Shown in pieces: positions 25,427 to 34,454 of a DNA stretch of 44,906 nucleotides; positions within the stretch are counted from its first letter, which is position 1; each line of letters opens with the position of its first letter. The DNA is from Pseudomonas huaxiensis. Lineage in GTDB: Bacteria > Pseudomonadota > Gammaproteobacteria > Pseudomonadales > Pseudomonadaceae. The position numbers and the translations under genes are program-made. The notes beneath the pieces were generated by a model. That model worked only from the letters and a program-made list of their open reading frames with translations, was not told the origin of the DNA and did no database searches. The stretch covers positions 1 to 44,906 of the forward strand of contig NZ_QKVL01000043.1 in assembly GCF_003231275.1 (NCBI RefSeq), written 5' to 3'.

Positions 25427-25472
25427 AACCACTCCAGAATAATTGCGGTGCTAAAACGATAGACCGTCAGAC

Positions 25473-26756
25473 TCAGGCCTTAGCGGCAACCAGCGCACGC
25501 TCGAACATACCCAGTGCCTCGGCAACATCCTGCTCGGAAATCACCAACGGGCATATGAAGCGAACGACGTTACGGTAGACGCCACACTTGATGACCAGCA
25601 GCCCCTCCTCGCGCGCAGCATCAATCACACGCTGGGCGGTGGCAGCATCAGGCTCTTTAGTATCGCGGTCGGTAACAAACTCTACCGCTGCCATAGCCCC
25701 GGTGGCCCGTACATGACCAATACCCTCGAAACGAGCTTCCAGCGGCTTGAAGCCTTCCAGAAGCTGAGCACCAATGGCACGGCTGCGCTCGGTCAGGTTC
25801 TCGGACTCGAAAATCTTGATCACTTCCAGCGCAGCAGCGCAGCCCAGCGGGTTACCGCCGTAGGTACCACCCAGGCCGCCAGGCTGAGGTGCATCCATGA
25901 TTGCTGCACGACCTACAACACCCGAGATTGGCAGACCACCGGCCAGACTCTTGGCAACAGTTACCAGGTCAGGCTGGATGCCCGAGTGCTCGAAGCCAAA
26001 CATCTTGCCGGTACGACCGAAGCCTGTCTGGATCTCGTCGCAGATCAGAACGATGCCCAGTTCTTCGGTTTTCTTGCGCAGCGCGCGCATGAATTCGACC
26101 GGCGCTTGAATGAAGCCGCCGTCACCCTGGACAGGCTCAATGATGATGGCCGCCACACGATCAGCAGCGCACTGGGTATCGAAGACTTCTTGCAGTGCAG
26201 CCAGCGCCTTCTCGGTGGTAATTCCGCGGTACTCGTTCGGATACGGCGTGTGGTAGATGTCCGGCGCGTAAGGGCCGAAGTTCTGGCGATATGGCTGGCT
26301 CATACCAGTCAGGGTCATCCCCATCAGGGTGCGACCATGGAAGCCACCGCGAAATGCAATCACTCCAGGGCGGTTGGTATGGGCACGAGCGATCTTGATG
26401 GCGTTCTCAACAGCTTCAGCGCCGGTAGTCAAGAACACTGACTTGTAGTGCTCTGGGCCGCCAACCAGATTGTTGAGCTTGGCAGCGAGATCTGTGTACT
26501 GATCATAGGCTGCAACCTGGAAGCAGATGTGCGAGAAAGTCTCCAACTGCTTGCGTACCGCTTCGACTACACGCGGGTGATTGTGACCGACGTTAAGCAC
26601 GCCGATCCCCCCCACAAAGTCCAGGTATTTCTTACCTTGGTCATCCCACAGGTAGGCACCTGCCGCACGGCTCACGGTGATGGGGTGAGCGACTGCAACA
26701 CCGCTGGACACGTGTTGGGTACGGGGCGATACAGACAATTTTTGTTGAGAAGACAT
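25473..26756 (-). CDS. gabT: 4-aminobutyrate aminotransferase (GabT)
   Basis: 427 residues from the ATG at 26756, with AAGGTGG ahead of it. Class III aminotransferase landmarks are V-F-L-T-T-G-A-E-A-V-E-N-A-I-K near 105, G-G-F-H-G-R-T near 137, L-I-C-D-E-I-Q-T-G-F-G-R-T-G near 236 and the cofactor lysine in V-A-K-S-L-A-G-G-L-P near 267. Sequence blocks such as P-V-Q-G-D-G-G-F and G-L-G-G-T-Y-G-G-N-P match GABA:2-oxoglutarate aminotransferases. The product, succinate semialdehyde, is the substrate of the GabD encoded about 3 kb away. An eight-base inverted repeat lies 70-95 bases upstream. Confidence 0.93.
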   Translation of the reverse strand: MSSQQKLSVSPRTQHVSSGVAVAHPITVSRAAGAYLWDDQGKKYLDFVGGIGVLNVGHNHPRVVEAVRKQLETFSHICFQVAAYDQYTDLAAKLNNLVGGPEHYKSVFLTTGAEAVENAIKIARAHTNRPGVIAFRGGFHGRTLMGMTLTGMSQPYRQNFGPYAPDIYHTPYPNEYRGITTEKALAALQEVFDTQCAADRVAAIIIEPVQGDGGFIQAPVEFMRALRKKTEELGIVLICDEIQTGFGRTGKMFGFEHSGIQPDLVTVAKSLAGGLPISGVVGRAAIMDAPQPGGLGGTYGGNPLGCAAALEVIKIFESENLTERSRAIGAQLLEGFKPLEARFEGIGHVRATGAMAAVEFVTDRDTKEPDAATAQRVIDAAREEGLLVIKCGVYRNVVRFICPLVISEQDVAEALGMFERALVAAKA

Positions 26757-26825
26757 GGCATCCACCTTTGTGTGTCAGTGTGGCAATGCTATCCATCCCT
26801 TTTTGCTCAAACTACGCAGATTAAA

Positions 26826-26851
26826 TAGGAATATTTCGCCAACTATTCCTA
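26826..26851. promoter_or_regulatory. Inverted repeat upstream of gabT
   Basis: TAGGAATA and TATTCCTA are perfect 8-bp arms ten bases apart, 70 bases upstream of the gabT start. The left arm belongs to an AAATAGGA motif also found upstream of gabD and of the FAD/Fe-S dehydrogenase gene. A regulator binding site is inferred. Confidence 0.45.
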
Positions 26852-26945
26852 CCCTATGCAGAATTTTTCGAGGAGATGAATTAGAGGCAAGCGGAGGACT
26901 GCAAAAAATCGGCGACTAATCGCTCCGTGAATGCATGAATTTTCC

Positions 26946-26983
26946 AAAAAAAAAGAGGTGGCACCTCAGGTAGCCACCTCTTT
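26946..26983 (-). terminator. Intrinsic terminator after gabP
   Basis: GAGGTGGC and GCCACCTC form a perfect 8-bp stem with a ten-base loop. On the minus strand nine T follow, 26 bases past the gabP stop; the plus side has only TTT. Confidence 0.9.
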
Positions 26984-27006
26984 CTCAAGTCAAAATCGAT
27001 AACGCA

Positions 27007-28434
27007 TTACCGATCGATCGCGACGGTTTCCTGGGACCAGGCGGCAGGTTTGGAGCGTCGCTGGGTGTAGATACCCGTTGCCACGATCACAATTGCGAGA
27101 ACAGCTGTAGAAGCCACCTCCCCCGTGTGCTTGGGAAGAGTCAGCATCAACGTCAGAGCGCCGGTAATGAAAATGATCACCAGCCAGGTCAACCAAGGAT
27201 AAAGCCACATTTTGAAGCCAAGCTCATGGCCACTTGCGATCAACAGCTTGCGCATGCGCAGCTGCGAAACAGCAATCACCAGATACACCAGGAGCGCGAC
27301 GGCGCCCGAGGTAGCCAGCAAGAATGCAAATACATTCTCAGGGGCAAAGTAGTTGATCACAGTGGTAAGGAAGCCGATTGCCGTACTGGCCAGAACGGCC
27401 TTACGCGGTACATTCGAGACAGTTGTTGCTTTCAAGCCTTGCGGTGCGTCACCACGCTTAGCCAGGGAGAAGAGCATCCTTGAGGCAGTGTAGATAGCTG
27501 AGTTCAGGCAACTTGCTACTGCCACCAGGACCACGATGTCGACGATCAGTTTTGCGTAAGGGATCTGCATGAATTCGAGGGCGCGCTGGTAAGAGCCGAC
27601 CACGGACAACTGCGCATCGTTCCACGGCACGATGGACACCACCATGAAAATGGAGACGATGTAGAAGATGCCGATCCGCCAGATCACCGAATTGGTCGCG
27701 CGCGCAATCTGCTGAGCAGGGTTTTTGGACTCTGCAGCAGCGATGGTGACAATTTCAGTACCCATGAAGCTGAACATCGTGGTCAACAGTGCGCCCAGTA
27801 CCGGGCCGTATCCATTGGGCGCGAAACCGCCGTTGGCATTCATCGTGGCAATGAACCCTTCCATTTCGCGACCCGGGAGACCTCCAACCAGGGCGACAGC
27901 CGCCAACACGATAAACGCCATGATCGCAACCACCTTCGACAGCGCGAACCAGAACTCGAACTCTCCGTACTTGGCAACACTGAACAGGTTGGACAAAGTC
28001 AGCAATGCCGTAATGGCCAAAGCGAACGCCCATGTCTCTATGCCTGGGAACCAGGTATTCAGGATTGCCGCAGCCGCAATGGCCTCAAGGGGAATGACAA
28101 GCACCCAGAACCACCAGTAAAGCCAGCCAATGGAAAAACCAGCCCATGGGCCAATAGCTCTGTTTGCGTAGGTCGAAAATGAGCCGGTATCAGGTGATGC
28201 GACAGCCATTTCACCGAGCATGCGCATCACCAGCACAACGAGCGTGCCGGCTGCGAGGTAGGAAAGAATCACAGCTGGGCCGGCTGCAGCGATAGCGTGA
28301 CCGGAACCAACAAACAAGCCTGCACCGATCACGCCCGCAATGGAGAGCATGGTGACATGGCGCTGCTTTAACCCAGGGGCAAGGTTTGAGCCTTCAGCAT
28401 TGGCTGAGTGAGCTGGAGGGGGGGTATGGGACAT
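27007..28434 (-). CDS. gabP: Amino acid permease, GABA permease type (GabP)
   Basis: 475 residues with twelve predicted membrane helices, an APC-superfamily amino-acid/proton symporter. The first helix has the family hallmark I-A-G-V-I-G-A-G-L-F-V-G-S-G near 33-46; others are G-S-F-S-T-Y-A near 84, F-S-F-M-G-T-E-I near 221 and S-C-L-N-S-A-I-Y near 309. The closest recognised group is the E. coli GabP/AnsP/proY branch, and the presence of gabT, gabD and a PucR regulator nearby supports GABA or a related omega-amino acid as substrate. It is followed by a strong terminator, so it is not cotranscribed with gabT. Confidence 0.85.
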   Translation of the reverse strand: MSHTPPPAHSANAEGSNLAPGLKQRHVTMLSIAGVIGAGLFVGSGHAIAAAGPAVILSYLAAGTLVVLVMRMLGEMAVASPDTGSFSTYANRAIGPWAGFSIGWLYWWFWVLVIPLEAIAAAAILNTWFPGIETWAFALAITALLTLSNLFSVAKYGEFEFWFALSKVVAIMAFIVLAAVALVGGLPGREMEGFIATMNANGGFAPNGYGPVLGALLTTMFSFMGTEIVTIAAAESKNPAQQIARATNSVIWRIGIFYIVSIFMVVSIVPWNDAQLSVVGSYQRALEFMQIPYAKLIVDIVVLVAVASCLNSAIYTASRMLFSLAKRGDAPQGLKATTVSNVPRKAVLASTAIGFLTTVINYFAPENVFAFLLATSGAVALLVYLVIAVSQLRMRKLLIASGHELGFKMWLYPWLTWLVIIFITGALTLMLTLPKHTGEVASTAVLAIVIVATGIYTQRRSKPAAWSQETVAIDR

Positions 28435-28650
28435 CTCTACAAGCCTCGAGTTATTATTAGGCAGGCAAACTTCTTATGTAACTGACTAATCGGCTGTTGC
28501 ACGATCGGCAGGCCCTATCCATGGGACTTATGGTGGGGCATTGAACCGGATCACCAGTTGCTGGAACTACCTACTCGAGAAATGAATTCAAGACTCTTTT
28601 TTTCTCAGCCATATCAGACAGCCACACCTGCGCAAAACCACCCGGCAGAC

Positions 28651-29163
28651 TCAGACAGCCGCCCTGGCACGCAATAGTCTCGCTGGCTTATCAAGCAAAC
28701 CGAGCAAGAAGGTATCCAGAAGTGAGCTTCCGACACCTCGCCCCGCAGCGCTAAGCCCAACCATCGGGATCACCCCCATGTCGGTCAGCTCGGTGAGAAC
28801 ATCCGCTAGCTGCTGCGCCCTGTGCTTGTTATGAAAAACCACCGCATCCACCAAGACCTGGGCGGCCAACTCACCGCAGTTGTCAAAGCACTTCTTCCAC
28901 TCCGACATGAGCCTGGTCTGAGAAACGACCATCGATGCGTAACCCGTGCGGTACACCTGATCGCCTGGGTAATCGCCCGTAGCATTCGGAGGCTCACCCA
29001 CTGCAACCACCACACGATGACCTGCGAGCTTCAAGGTAATTGCTTCCCTGGCAAGATCCACTAGCTCCTGCTGAATCACCGTGCCTTTCGGATCAATCAA
29101 GGTGCTTTCCGTCTGCGACACCAGATGCAACCCACATGAGGTTTTCAAAACTCGCCTAGTCAC
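28651..29163 (-). CDS. Truncated amino-acid-kinase-like protein (glutamate 5-kinase N-domain relative)
   Basis: 170 residues from the GTG at 29163, which has a fine GGAAGG ribosome site four bases ahead; a TTG at 29223 would add 20 unmatched residues. The order of elements resembles the N-terminal half of glutamate 5-kinase: a first strand with R-R-V-L-K-T-S-C-G, a helix and strand A-G-H-R-V-V-V-A-V-G, then A-A-Q-V-L-V-D-A-V-V-F-H-N-K-H-R-A-Q and a strand M-G-V-I-P-M-V. But the glycine-rich K-x-G-S and S-S-G-A phosphate motifs are replaced, the N-E-N-D-T region is L-S-A-A, and the nucleotide-binding half is missing. It is unlikely to be a kinase. It follows the PucR gene by 68 bases and may serve in regulation, which is inference. 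Confidence 0.55.
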   Translation of the reverse strand: MTRRVLKTSCGLHLVSQTESTLIDPKGTVIQQELVDLAREAITLKLAGHRVVVAVGEPPNATGDYPGDQVYRTGYASMVVSQTRLMSEWKKCFDNCGELAAQVLVDAVVFHNKHRAQQLADVLTELTDMGVIPMVGLSAAGRGVGSSLLDTFLLGLLDKPARLLRARAAV

Positions 29164-29231
29164 ACTACCTTCCTTTTGCCAAACAAAGCACAGCCCCTCT
29201 TGAAGGCGAGTCTCAATTGACAAACAAGCAT

Positions 29232-30794
29232 TTATTTATCGTCGGCTGCCAACACATACATCTGCGCAGCCACCTGCAACTTGAACTTTTCGTCCGGGTT
29301 GTCCAACGAGATGCCTAGCATCGACTCGATTCGCTCGACCCGATACCGCAGCGTGCTGATGTGGATCTCAAGTGCCTTAGCCGTGTTGAGTAGCTGGAAA
29401 CCTTCCCGAGCCAACGTCAGTACCGTGTCAATCAAGGCATTGCCACGCTTGGGATTACCCAGCGGCTCGATGAGCTTCTCCATCAATACACGCCGGGCAT
29501 CTGAATCGCCCATGAGCGCCCTCGGGAAAAGCACCTCGTCAAAATCATGCAGCTTGCCGGGCTTGAGCAGAGGTAGAAGCGCCAACACGTCTTCCGCCCC
29601 TTGCGCCATGCCTGTCACGCCTTGATGCACGCGGCTTACCGCCATGGCACTGCCTTCGGTACGCACCCACCTCCAGATAGCGTCAGGTGAGTTTTCCGCC
29701 GGAAGCAGAAAACTGACTTGATTAAGTGAGACAGACATGAGTGGAGCGACGCCCATTCCCTGCATCGTCTGAGCGATCCGATCAGCAATCCTGGCTCGCC
29801 GATTAAAACCCTCCACCGACAGTGGGATAGGCTCATTGAGCAACACCAGACACACACGGTAGTTTCGGTTCTCCCCCCAACCGGACGCTTGCGCGCGCTC
29901 AATAGCGCTCGGTGTGGCAGAGAATTTCCCCTCCAGCAGGCCCGCAACGAAGGCATAACCCAGTCGGGTCTCCTGATCAGACAACTGCCGCTGATAAGTA
30001 AGATGCAAAGCCGCGATGACTACCGCGTGTTCGAGCGCGCGCGAATCCAGCTCCTCAAAACCCTCTTGCTCACTGTGCAACCAGACAACGCCAATCACCT
30101 CGCCGCGAAGCCTGATGGCACCACCCAGTCTTGGACGCTCCACTCCCTCAGTCACAACCTTGGGGGTGTTAGACTCAAAGAAACTCGAGAGCGACTCTAT
30201 CTCTGCGATCTTTTTGACAAACGCACGCTCGACCGCCTCATCGATCGCAGGATCTGACGCCCCCAAAACGGTACCGTCAACCGATACAACCGTTGCATTC
30301 TTGTCGAGAGCTGAATACAAGGCGTTCGCCAACCCCTCCAGGTTGTTTCCCTCCAGCGCGGCCTCGGTCAGAGTGCGATGAATATGGTCTGAGCGACGGA
30401 TGGTCTCAGCCTGGATATTGATGATCCGGGCCAGCACATCATGCATGATCTCGCTGAACTGAATTTCCCACGGCAACTCGAGCAACGGCAGGTGACGCTG
30501 GTTGGCCTCATCGATAGCGGCCTGAGTGAAGTGCTCTCGAAAATGCGGCACGGCGAGCACTACACCGGCCAAACCAATTTCGCTCAACCGGCGCACCATT
30601 ACCCGGCATTCCTCGTCATCAACCGGCCAGTTGTAACCCGTAGTCAACAGAAGCTCGCCGGGCTTCAACCAATTAGTGATCTCAGGGTGATCGACGATGT
30701 GAACCCATGTGATTTCGCGCCCCATGGCCGTTTCACCTGCGACCACCGTAGCCTCGCGTAACACCGTGTTTTCTATCGCTGCATCGAGTTTCAT
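29232..30794 (-). CDS. PucR-family transcriptional regulator
   Basis: 520 residues with the PucR layout: an N-terminal PucR sensor domain (about 1-125, with G-R-E-I-T-W-V-H-I-V near 25 and P-G-E-L-L-L-T-T-G-Y near 45), a central GGDEF/GAF-like region, and a C-terminal helix-turn-helix (about 455-515) with T-A-K-A-L-E-I-H-I-S-T-L-R-Y-R-V-E-R-I. Family members sense purine catabolites, amino acids or GABA and generally activate adjacent genes. It lies between gabP and the FAD/Fe-S dehydrogenase, all on one strand, and is the most likely regulator of this block. The effector is not known. Confidence 0.9.
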   Translation of the reverse strand: MKLDAAIENTVLREATVVAGETAMGREITWVHIVDHPEITNWLKPGELLLTTGYNWPVDDEECRVMVRRLSEIGLAGVVLAVPHFREHFTQAAIDEANQRHLPLLELPWEIQFSEIMHDVLARIINIQAETIRRSDHIHRTLTEAALEGNNLEGLANALYSALDKNATVVSVDGTVLGASDPAIDEAVERAFVKKIAEIESLSSFFESNTPKVVTEGVERPRLGGAIRLRGEVIGVVWLHSEQEGFEELDSRALEHAVVIAALHLTYQRQLSDQETRLGYAFVAGLLEGKFSATPSAIERAQASGWGENRNYRVCLVLLNEPIPLSVEGFNRRARIADRIAQTMQGMGVAPLMSVSLNQVSFLLPAENSPDAIWRWVRTEGSAMAVSRVHQGVTGMAQGAEDVLALLPLLKPGKLHDFDEVLFPRALMGDSDARRVLMEKLIEPLGNPKRGNALIDTVLTLAREGFQLLNTAKALEIHISTLRYRVERIESMLGISLDNPDEKFKLQVAAQMYVLAADDK

Positions 30795-30898
30795 GACCTG
30801 CCTATCCCACTCAAAAATAACAACACGACGGCACTCAATGGCTGCCAGGTTAGGTGGGCCATAGCAACCAAAAACCTGAAGGTGCCGCGCTGGCGCAA

Positions 30899-33805
30899 CT
30901 AGCCCAGAATTTTGGCGAGGTACTCCGCCAGGTGCATCGGCTCCCTGCCGCTCACGTTGCGAATTTGTCCGCGGCAGCTGAATCCATCCGCCACCACCGC
31001 CGCGTCCAGGGGAATTTTGTCGAGGTGAGGTTTGAACTCTTGTTCACCGATGATTTTCGCAATCGGAGCTGTCTTGCTGTGGTAAGCGTAAGCACCCGCC
31101 ACACCGCAGCAACCGGCGGCAATCACCTGCCCTTTACCGCCCAGCTTCTCCAGGACGCCCTGCTCTCCTCCCATGCCACCACAAGACTTCTGGTGGCAGT
31201 GACCATGAATCCGCACATCCTCATCAATCGCAGGCAACTCAAGCCCACGCCCCTTGATGAACTCACTCAACGTCATGATTGACTTCTCAAGTCTCTTGGC
31301 ACGCGGATCCGCCGGGAACAGGCCCGGCATCTCATCTCGGAATACCGACAAACAACTCGGCTCAAGCACGATAACTGGCAGCCCCTCGTCAAGCACAGGC
31401 TCCAACTGATCAAGAATCTGCTCAAGGTTGGACTTGGCCTGGTCAATCATCCCGACGTCGTAGTAAGGCCGACCGCAGCACACGTGGCGCTTCATCAATT
31501 TCACGGTGAAGCCCAGCGCTTCAAGCACTGTTACGCCAGCCTCAAGCACCTTGGGCGTGAACCCGTTGTTGAAGCTATCGACCCACAGCAGCACGTCAGT
31601 GCCAGCACTTGAGCCCTCACTTTTCAAGATGCGCTTGGCCGTAGCGCTGGCGCGGAAGCTCTTGGACGCGATCTTCGGAAACTTGGCCTCACGCGCCAGC
31701 CCCATGTAAGCGCCAGCCGTGCGCACCAATGAGTTACCCATGGCGTAATTGAGCACGGGCGAAAGCTTGGTTGCATGAGGTAACCACTCGCCGATACGAC
31801 CAATCATGGCGTCCATTACCGGTCGACGCTTTTCGCTGTAGTAGCGATTGAGGAATTCCGTTTTATACCTGGCGATGTTCACATTGGTTGGGCAATCGGT
31901 CTTGCAGCCTTTACAGCTCAAGCACAGATCGAGGGAGTCTTTGACCTCCTCGTTCTGCCACGCATCCTCGATGACGTCCCCCTTCAAAAGCTCGAAGAAC
32001 AATCGGGCACGACCACGCGTGGAGTACTTCTCTTCCCGCGTAGCCCTGAAGCTCGGGCACATCGTGCCGCCATCCAGCGAGCGACACTTGCCCATCCCGA
32101 TGCAACGCTCGGTCTCACGGGCCAGGCCTTTGTCACCCAAACGGGCGTCATAGGTAAATTGGCTTGGAACGTCACGGCGCTCATAGTCCGGGCCCATTCG
32201 AAGGTTGGCATCAACAGGCATGGCGTGGATGAGCTTGCCCGGGTTCATCTTGTTCAGCGGATCCCAGATAGCCTTGAAGTCTGCAAAGGCGTTCATGATC
32301 TCATCGGAGTACATGATACGAAGGTACTCACCCTTCGCCTGGCCATCACCATGCTCGCCGGAAAGCGAACCGCCGTAGCGCACCACCAGGTGTGCGGCCT
32401 CATCCAGAAAAGCGCGCCAGTTATCCAGGCCATCCTGCGATTTCAGGTCGAAGGTAATGCGAGAGTGAATACAGCCGTCACCGAAGTGGCCATAAAGATT
32501 CGTCTTGTATCCGTAACTGCTGACCATCGCCTTGAATTCGCGAAGGTACTTGCCGAGGTGCTCGGGCTCCACCGCGGCGTCCTCCCAGCCAACAACGGGA
32601 TCAGGCTCATTCGGATCCAGGCCGAGCGACGTTGCAGATGCGCCCGTCTCGCGAATGGTCCAAATTTGATTCATCAACCCCGCATCGGTAACCAGACGCA
32701 CACTTGGACGCCCCGGCAACTCAGGCGCAATGTCGACAGCCTTCTGCGCAAATGCAACTGCCTCCTCAGTCGACAGGGCGCCAAATTCAATCATCAACCA
32801 AGCGTTGCCCGCCGGAAGCTCCGCGATGTCAGCGAGCTTCATGCCGCGGACCTTGAGACCCTCGATGATGCCGTCATCCAATCCTTCCATTGCAATCGGA
32901 TTAAGCGGCAGCAACTGAGGAACAGAGTCAGCTGCGTAGTAAATCTCCTCGTAACCCAACACCACCAACACACGATGCGTTGGATTTTTCACCAGGATCG
33001 TTTCGGCTTGGAGGACGGTGACGCACGTACCTTCAACACCTACCAAGGCACGTGCAATGTTGAAACCATTTTCAGGCAGCAACTGATCGAGGTTATACCC
33101 AGACACTCGGCGCTTGAGCTTGGGGAACCCTTGGCGGATCTGCTCCTCGTTGCGATCGACTAGCGCTTTCAACGATCGAACGATTTCAGCGCGTCGACCT
33201 CCAGCATTGATGTGTTCCTGATAAGTGGCGTCATCAGTGGGCCCAACCCAGAAGCGCGCGCCGTCATAGGTCAGAATCTCCAGGCGCTCGACGTTCTCTA
33301 CTGTCTTGCCCGCCATCACAGAGTGAGCACCACATGAGTTGTTACCGATCATTCCACCCAAAGTGCAGCGGCTGTGGGTCGCTGGATCTGGGCCGAAAGT
33401 CAGGCCCACCTTGGCGGCCTCACCTTTCAGTTGGTCGCAGATAACACCCGGCTCAACCCTGGCCAGACGCCTTGCAGGGTCAATTTCATGGATGGAATGA
33501 AGGTACTTGGAAGCATCGATCACGAGTGCGGCGTTCACAGCCTGGCCGCACATGGAGGTGCCAGCGCCTCTCGGCAAGATAGGAAGGCCAGCCTCCTTAC
33601 AGAGGCGCACTGTGGCCACGATATCGTCGACGCTCTTGGGTATCACAATGCCGATTGGCAACTGACGATAGTTCGAGGCTTCAGAGGCGTAGATTGCGCG
33701 AGTGGCGGCATCAAACCGAACCTCCGCCGACGTTTGAGCCTCGAGCTTGGAGCGCAGGTTCAACAGGAGGTTGAGGTCGAACGGGATAGGATTATTTTTT
33801 GTCAT
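30899..33805 (-). CDS. FAD- and Fe-S-containing dehydrogenase, YdiJ / D-2-hydroxyglutarate dehydrogenase-like
   Basis: 968 residues from the ATG at 33805; a GTG at 33835 and ATG at 33829 are alternatives. The order is: FAD-binding domain (P-R-G-A-G-T-S-M-C-G near 76-85, G-M-I-G-N-N-S-C-G-A-H near 148), FAD-oxidase C-domain (G-H-F-G-D-G-C-I-H near 445, G-E-H-G-D-G near 486), then a ferredoxin-like segment with Cys clusters C-x5-C near 567 and C-x2-C-x2-C-x3-C near 627, and a C-terminal domain with two C-C-G motifs near 773 and 897. YdiJ-type enzymes oxidise D-2-hydroxyglutarate and pass electrons on. The gene is 104 bases upstream of the PucR gene in the same direction. Beside GABA genes it may handle a C5 hydroxy acid; D-lactate is an alternative. 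Confidence 0.88.
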   Translation of the reverse strand: MTKNNPIPFDLNLLLNLRSKLEAQTSAEVRFDAATRAIYASEASNYRQLPIGIVIPKSVDDIVATVRLCKEAGLPILPRGAGTSMCGQAVNAALVIDASKYLHSIHEIDPARRLARVEPGVICDQLKGEAAKVGLTFGPDPATHSRCTLGGMIGNNSCGAHSVMAGKTVENVERLEILTYDGARFWVGPTDDATYQEHINAGGRRAEIVRSLKALVDRNEEQIRQGFPKLKRRVSGYNLDQLLPENGFNIARALVGVEGTCVTVLQAETILVKNPTHRVLVVLGYEEIYYAADSVPQLLPLNPIAMEGLDDGIIEGLKVRGMKLADIAELPAGNAWLMIEFGALSTEEAVAFAQKAVDIAPELPGRPSVRLVTDAGLMNQIWTIRETGASATSLGLDPNEPDPVVGWEDAAVEPEHLGKYLREFKAMVSSYGYKTNLYGHFGDGCIHSRITFDLKSQDGLDNWRAFLDEAAHLVVRYGGSLSGEHGDGQAKGEYLRIMYSDEIMNAFADFKAIWDPLNKMNPGKLIHAMPVDANLRMGPDYERRDVPSQFTYDARLGDKGLARETERCIGMGKCRSLDGGTMCPSFRATREEKYSTRGRARLFFELLKGDVIEDAWQNEEVKDSLDLCLSCKGCKTDCPTNVNIARYKTEFLNRYYSEKRRPVMDAMIGRIGEWLPHATKLSPVLNYAMGNSLVRTAGAYMGLAREAKFPKIASKSFRASATAKRILKSEGSSAGTDVLLWVDSFNNGFTPKVLEAGVTVLEALGFTVKLMKRHVCCGRPYYDVGMIDQAKSNLEQILDQLEPVLDEGLPVIVLEPSCLSVFRDEMPGLFPADPRAKRLEKSIMTLSEFIKGRGLELPAIDEDVRIHGHCHQKSCGGMGGEQGVLEKLGGKGQVIAAGCCGVAGAYAYHSKTAPIAKIIGEQEFKPHLDKIPLDAAVVADGFSCRGQIRNVSGREPMHLAEYLAKILG

Positions 33806-34454
33806 TTGGAGAAGCCTGGTCTCGATCATCAGCACGGGAACGCAGCGGCTCTACAGGGAAGTTCCCAAGGTAGAACGACGGACGTTAGATACTGTAAGCC
33901 GAGAGCGCACCCGCCTCTACCAACGCGAAATAGGATCAAATGGTCAACTTATCCTTCCTTAAGAAGGATATTCATCGCGAAGGGGTCCATCCCCTCTCGA
34001 TTCCGCTGCACCAATTACTCTCGCCCACCCAGCGCCCCTTCTGCATGCCGGTTTTTCCTACGACAAAATGGAAATTCAGTCTGCGAAAACCTATTCAAGG
34101 TAGATGGCGCAGTTTCAAAGCGGTCGTTAAGATTAAAAAAATGAGCGATAAATGTTCACTATCGCTGCCGGTTAGAACGTCGACTTTCAATCATTTAAAG
34201 TCTACCCATTCGCCTAGCCGTTTAACTCTAACCGCATCAAAAAATGGAAATACCAATAAGGAACTTGTAATAAAAGGCCCGCCAGAGGATGCCGCTCGAC
34301 CATACAAAAATAACAAAAGCTCCAAGATCCAGATCTAGTTACTCAAAACTGCCATCGCCACTACCAGGCCAGCCGATCAATACGCCATTGATTTAATCGA
34401 TGTGTAGAGCGCTGCCTGAACGAGCAACAAAGTCAATAATAAAGAGGCACGAGC
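33806..34454. other. Divergent control region between the dehydrogenase and the liv-type operon
   Basis: About 650 bases without a supported gene. It contains GAAATAGGAT (33927-33936), a RutR-box-like sequence overlapping it (33932-33947, TGGTCAA arm exact), the dyad at 33951-33969 and an imperfect palindrome CATTGATTTAATCGATG at 34386-34402, about 52 bases before the binding-protein start. Several short frames here show no family resemblance. Confidence 0.5.
33951..33969. promoter_or_regulatory. 7-bp dyad in the divergent control region
   Basis: ATCCTTC-CTTAA-GAAGGAT is a perfect 7+5+7 inverted repeat 146 bases upstream of the dehydrogenase start. A regulator site is possible; nothing identifies the protein. 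Confidence 0.35.

Noticed and set aside
32159..33163. 334-codon plus-strand frame inside the FAD/Fe-S dehydrogenase
   Set aside because: Antisense shadow of a gene with strong domain evidence.
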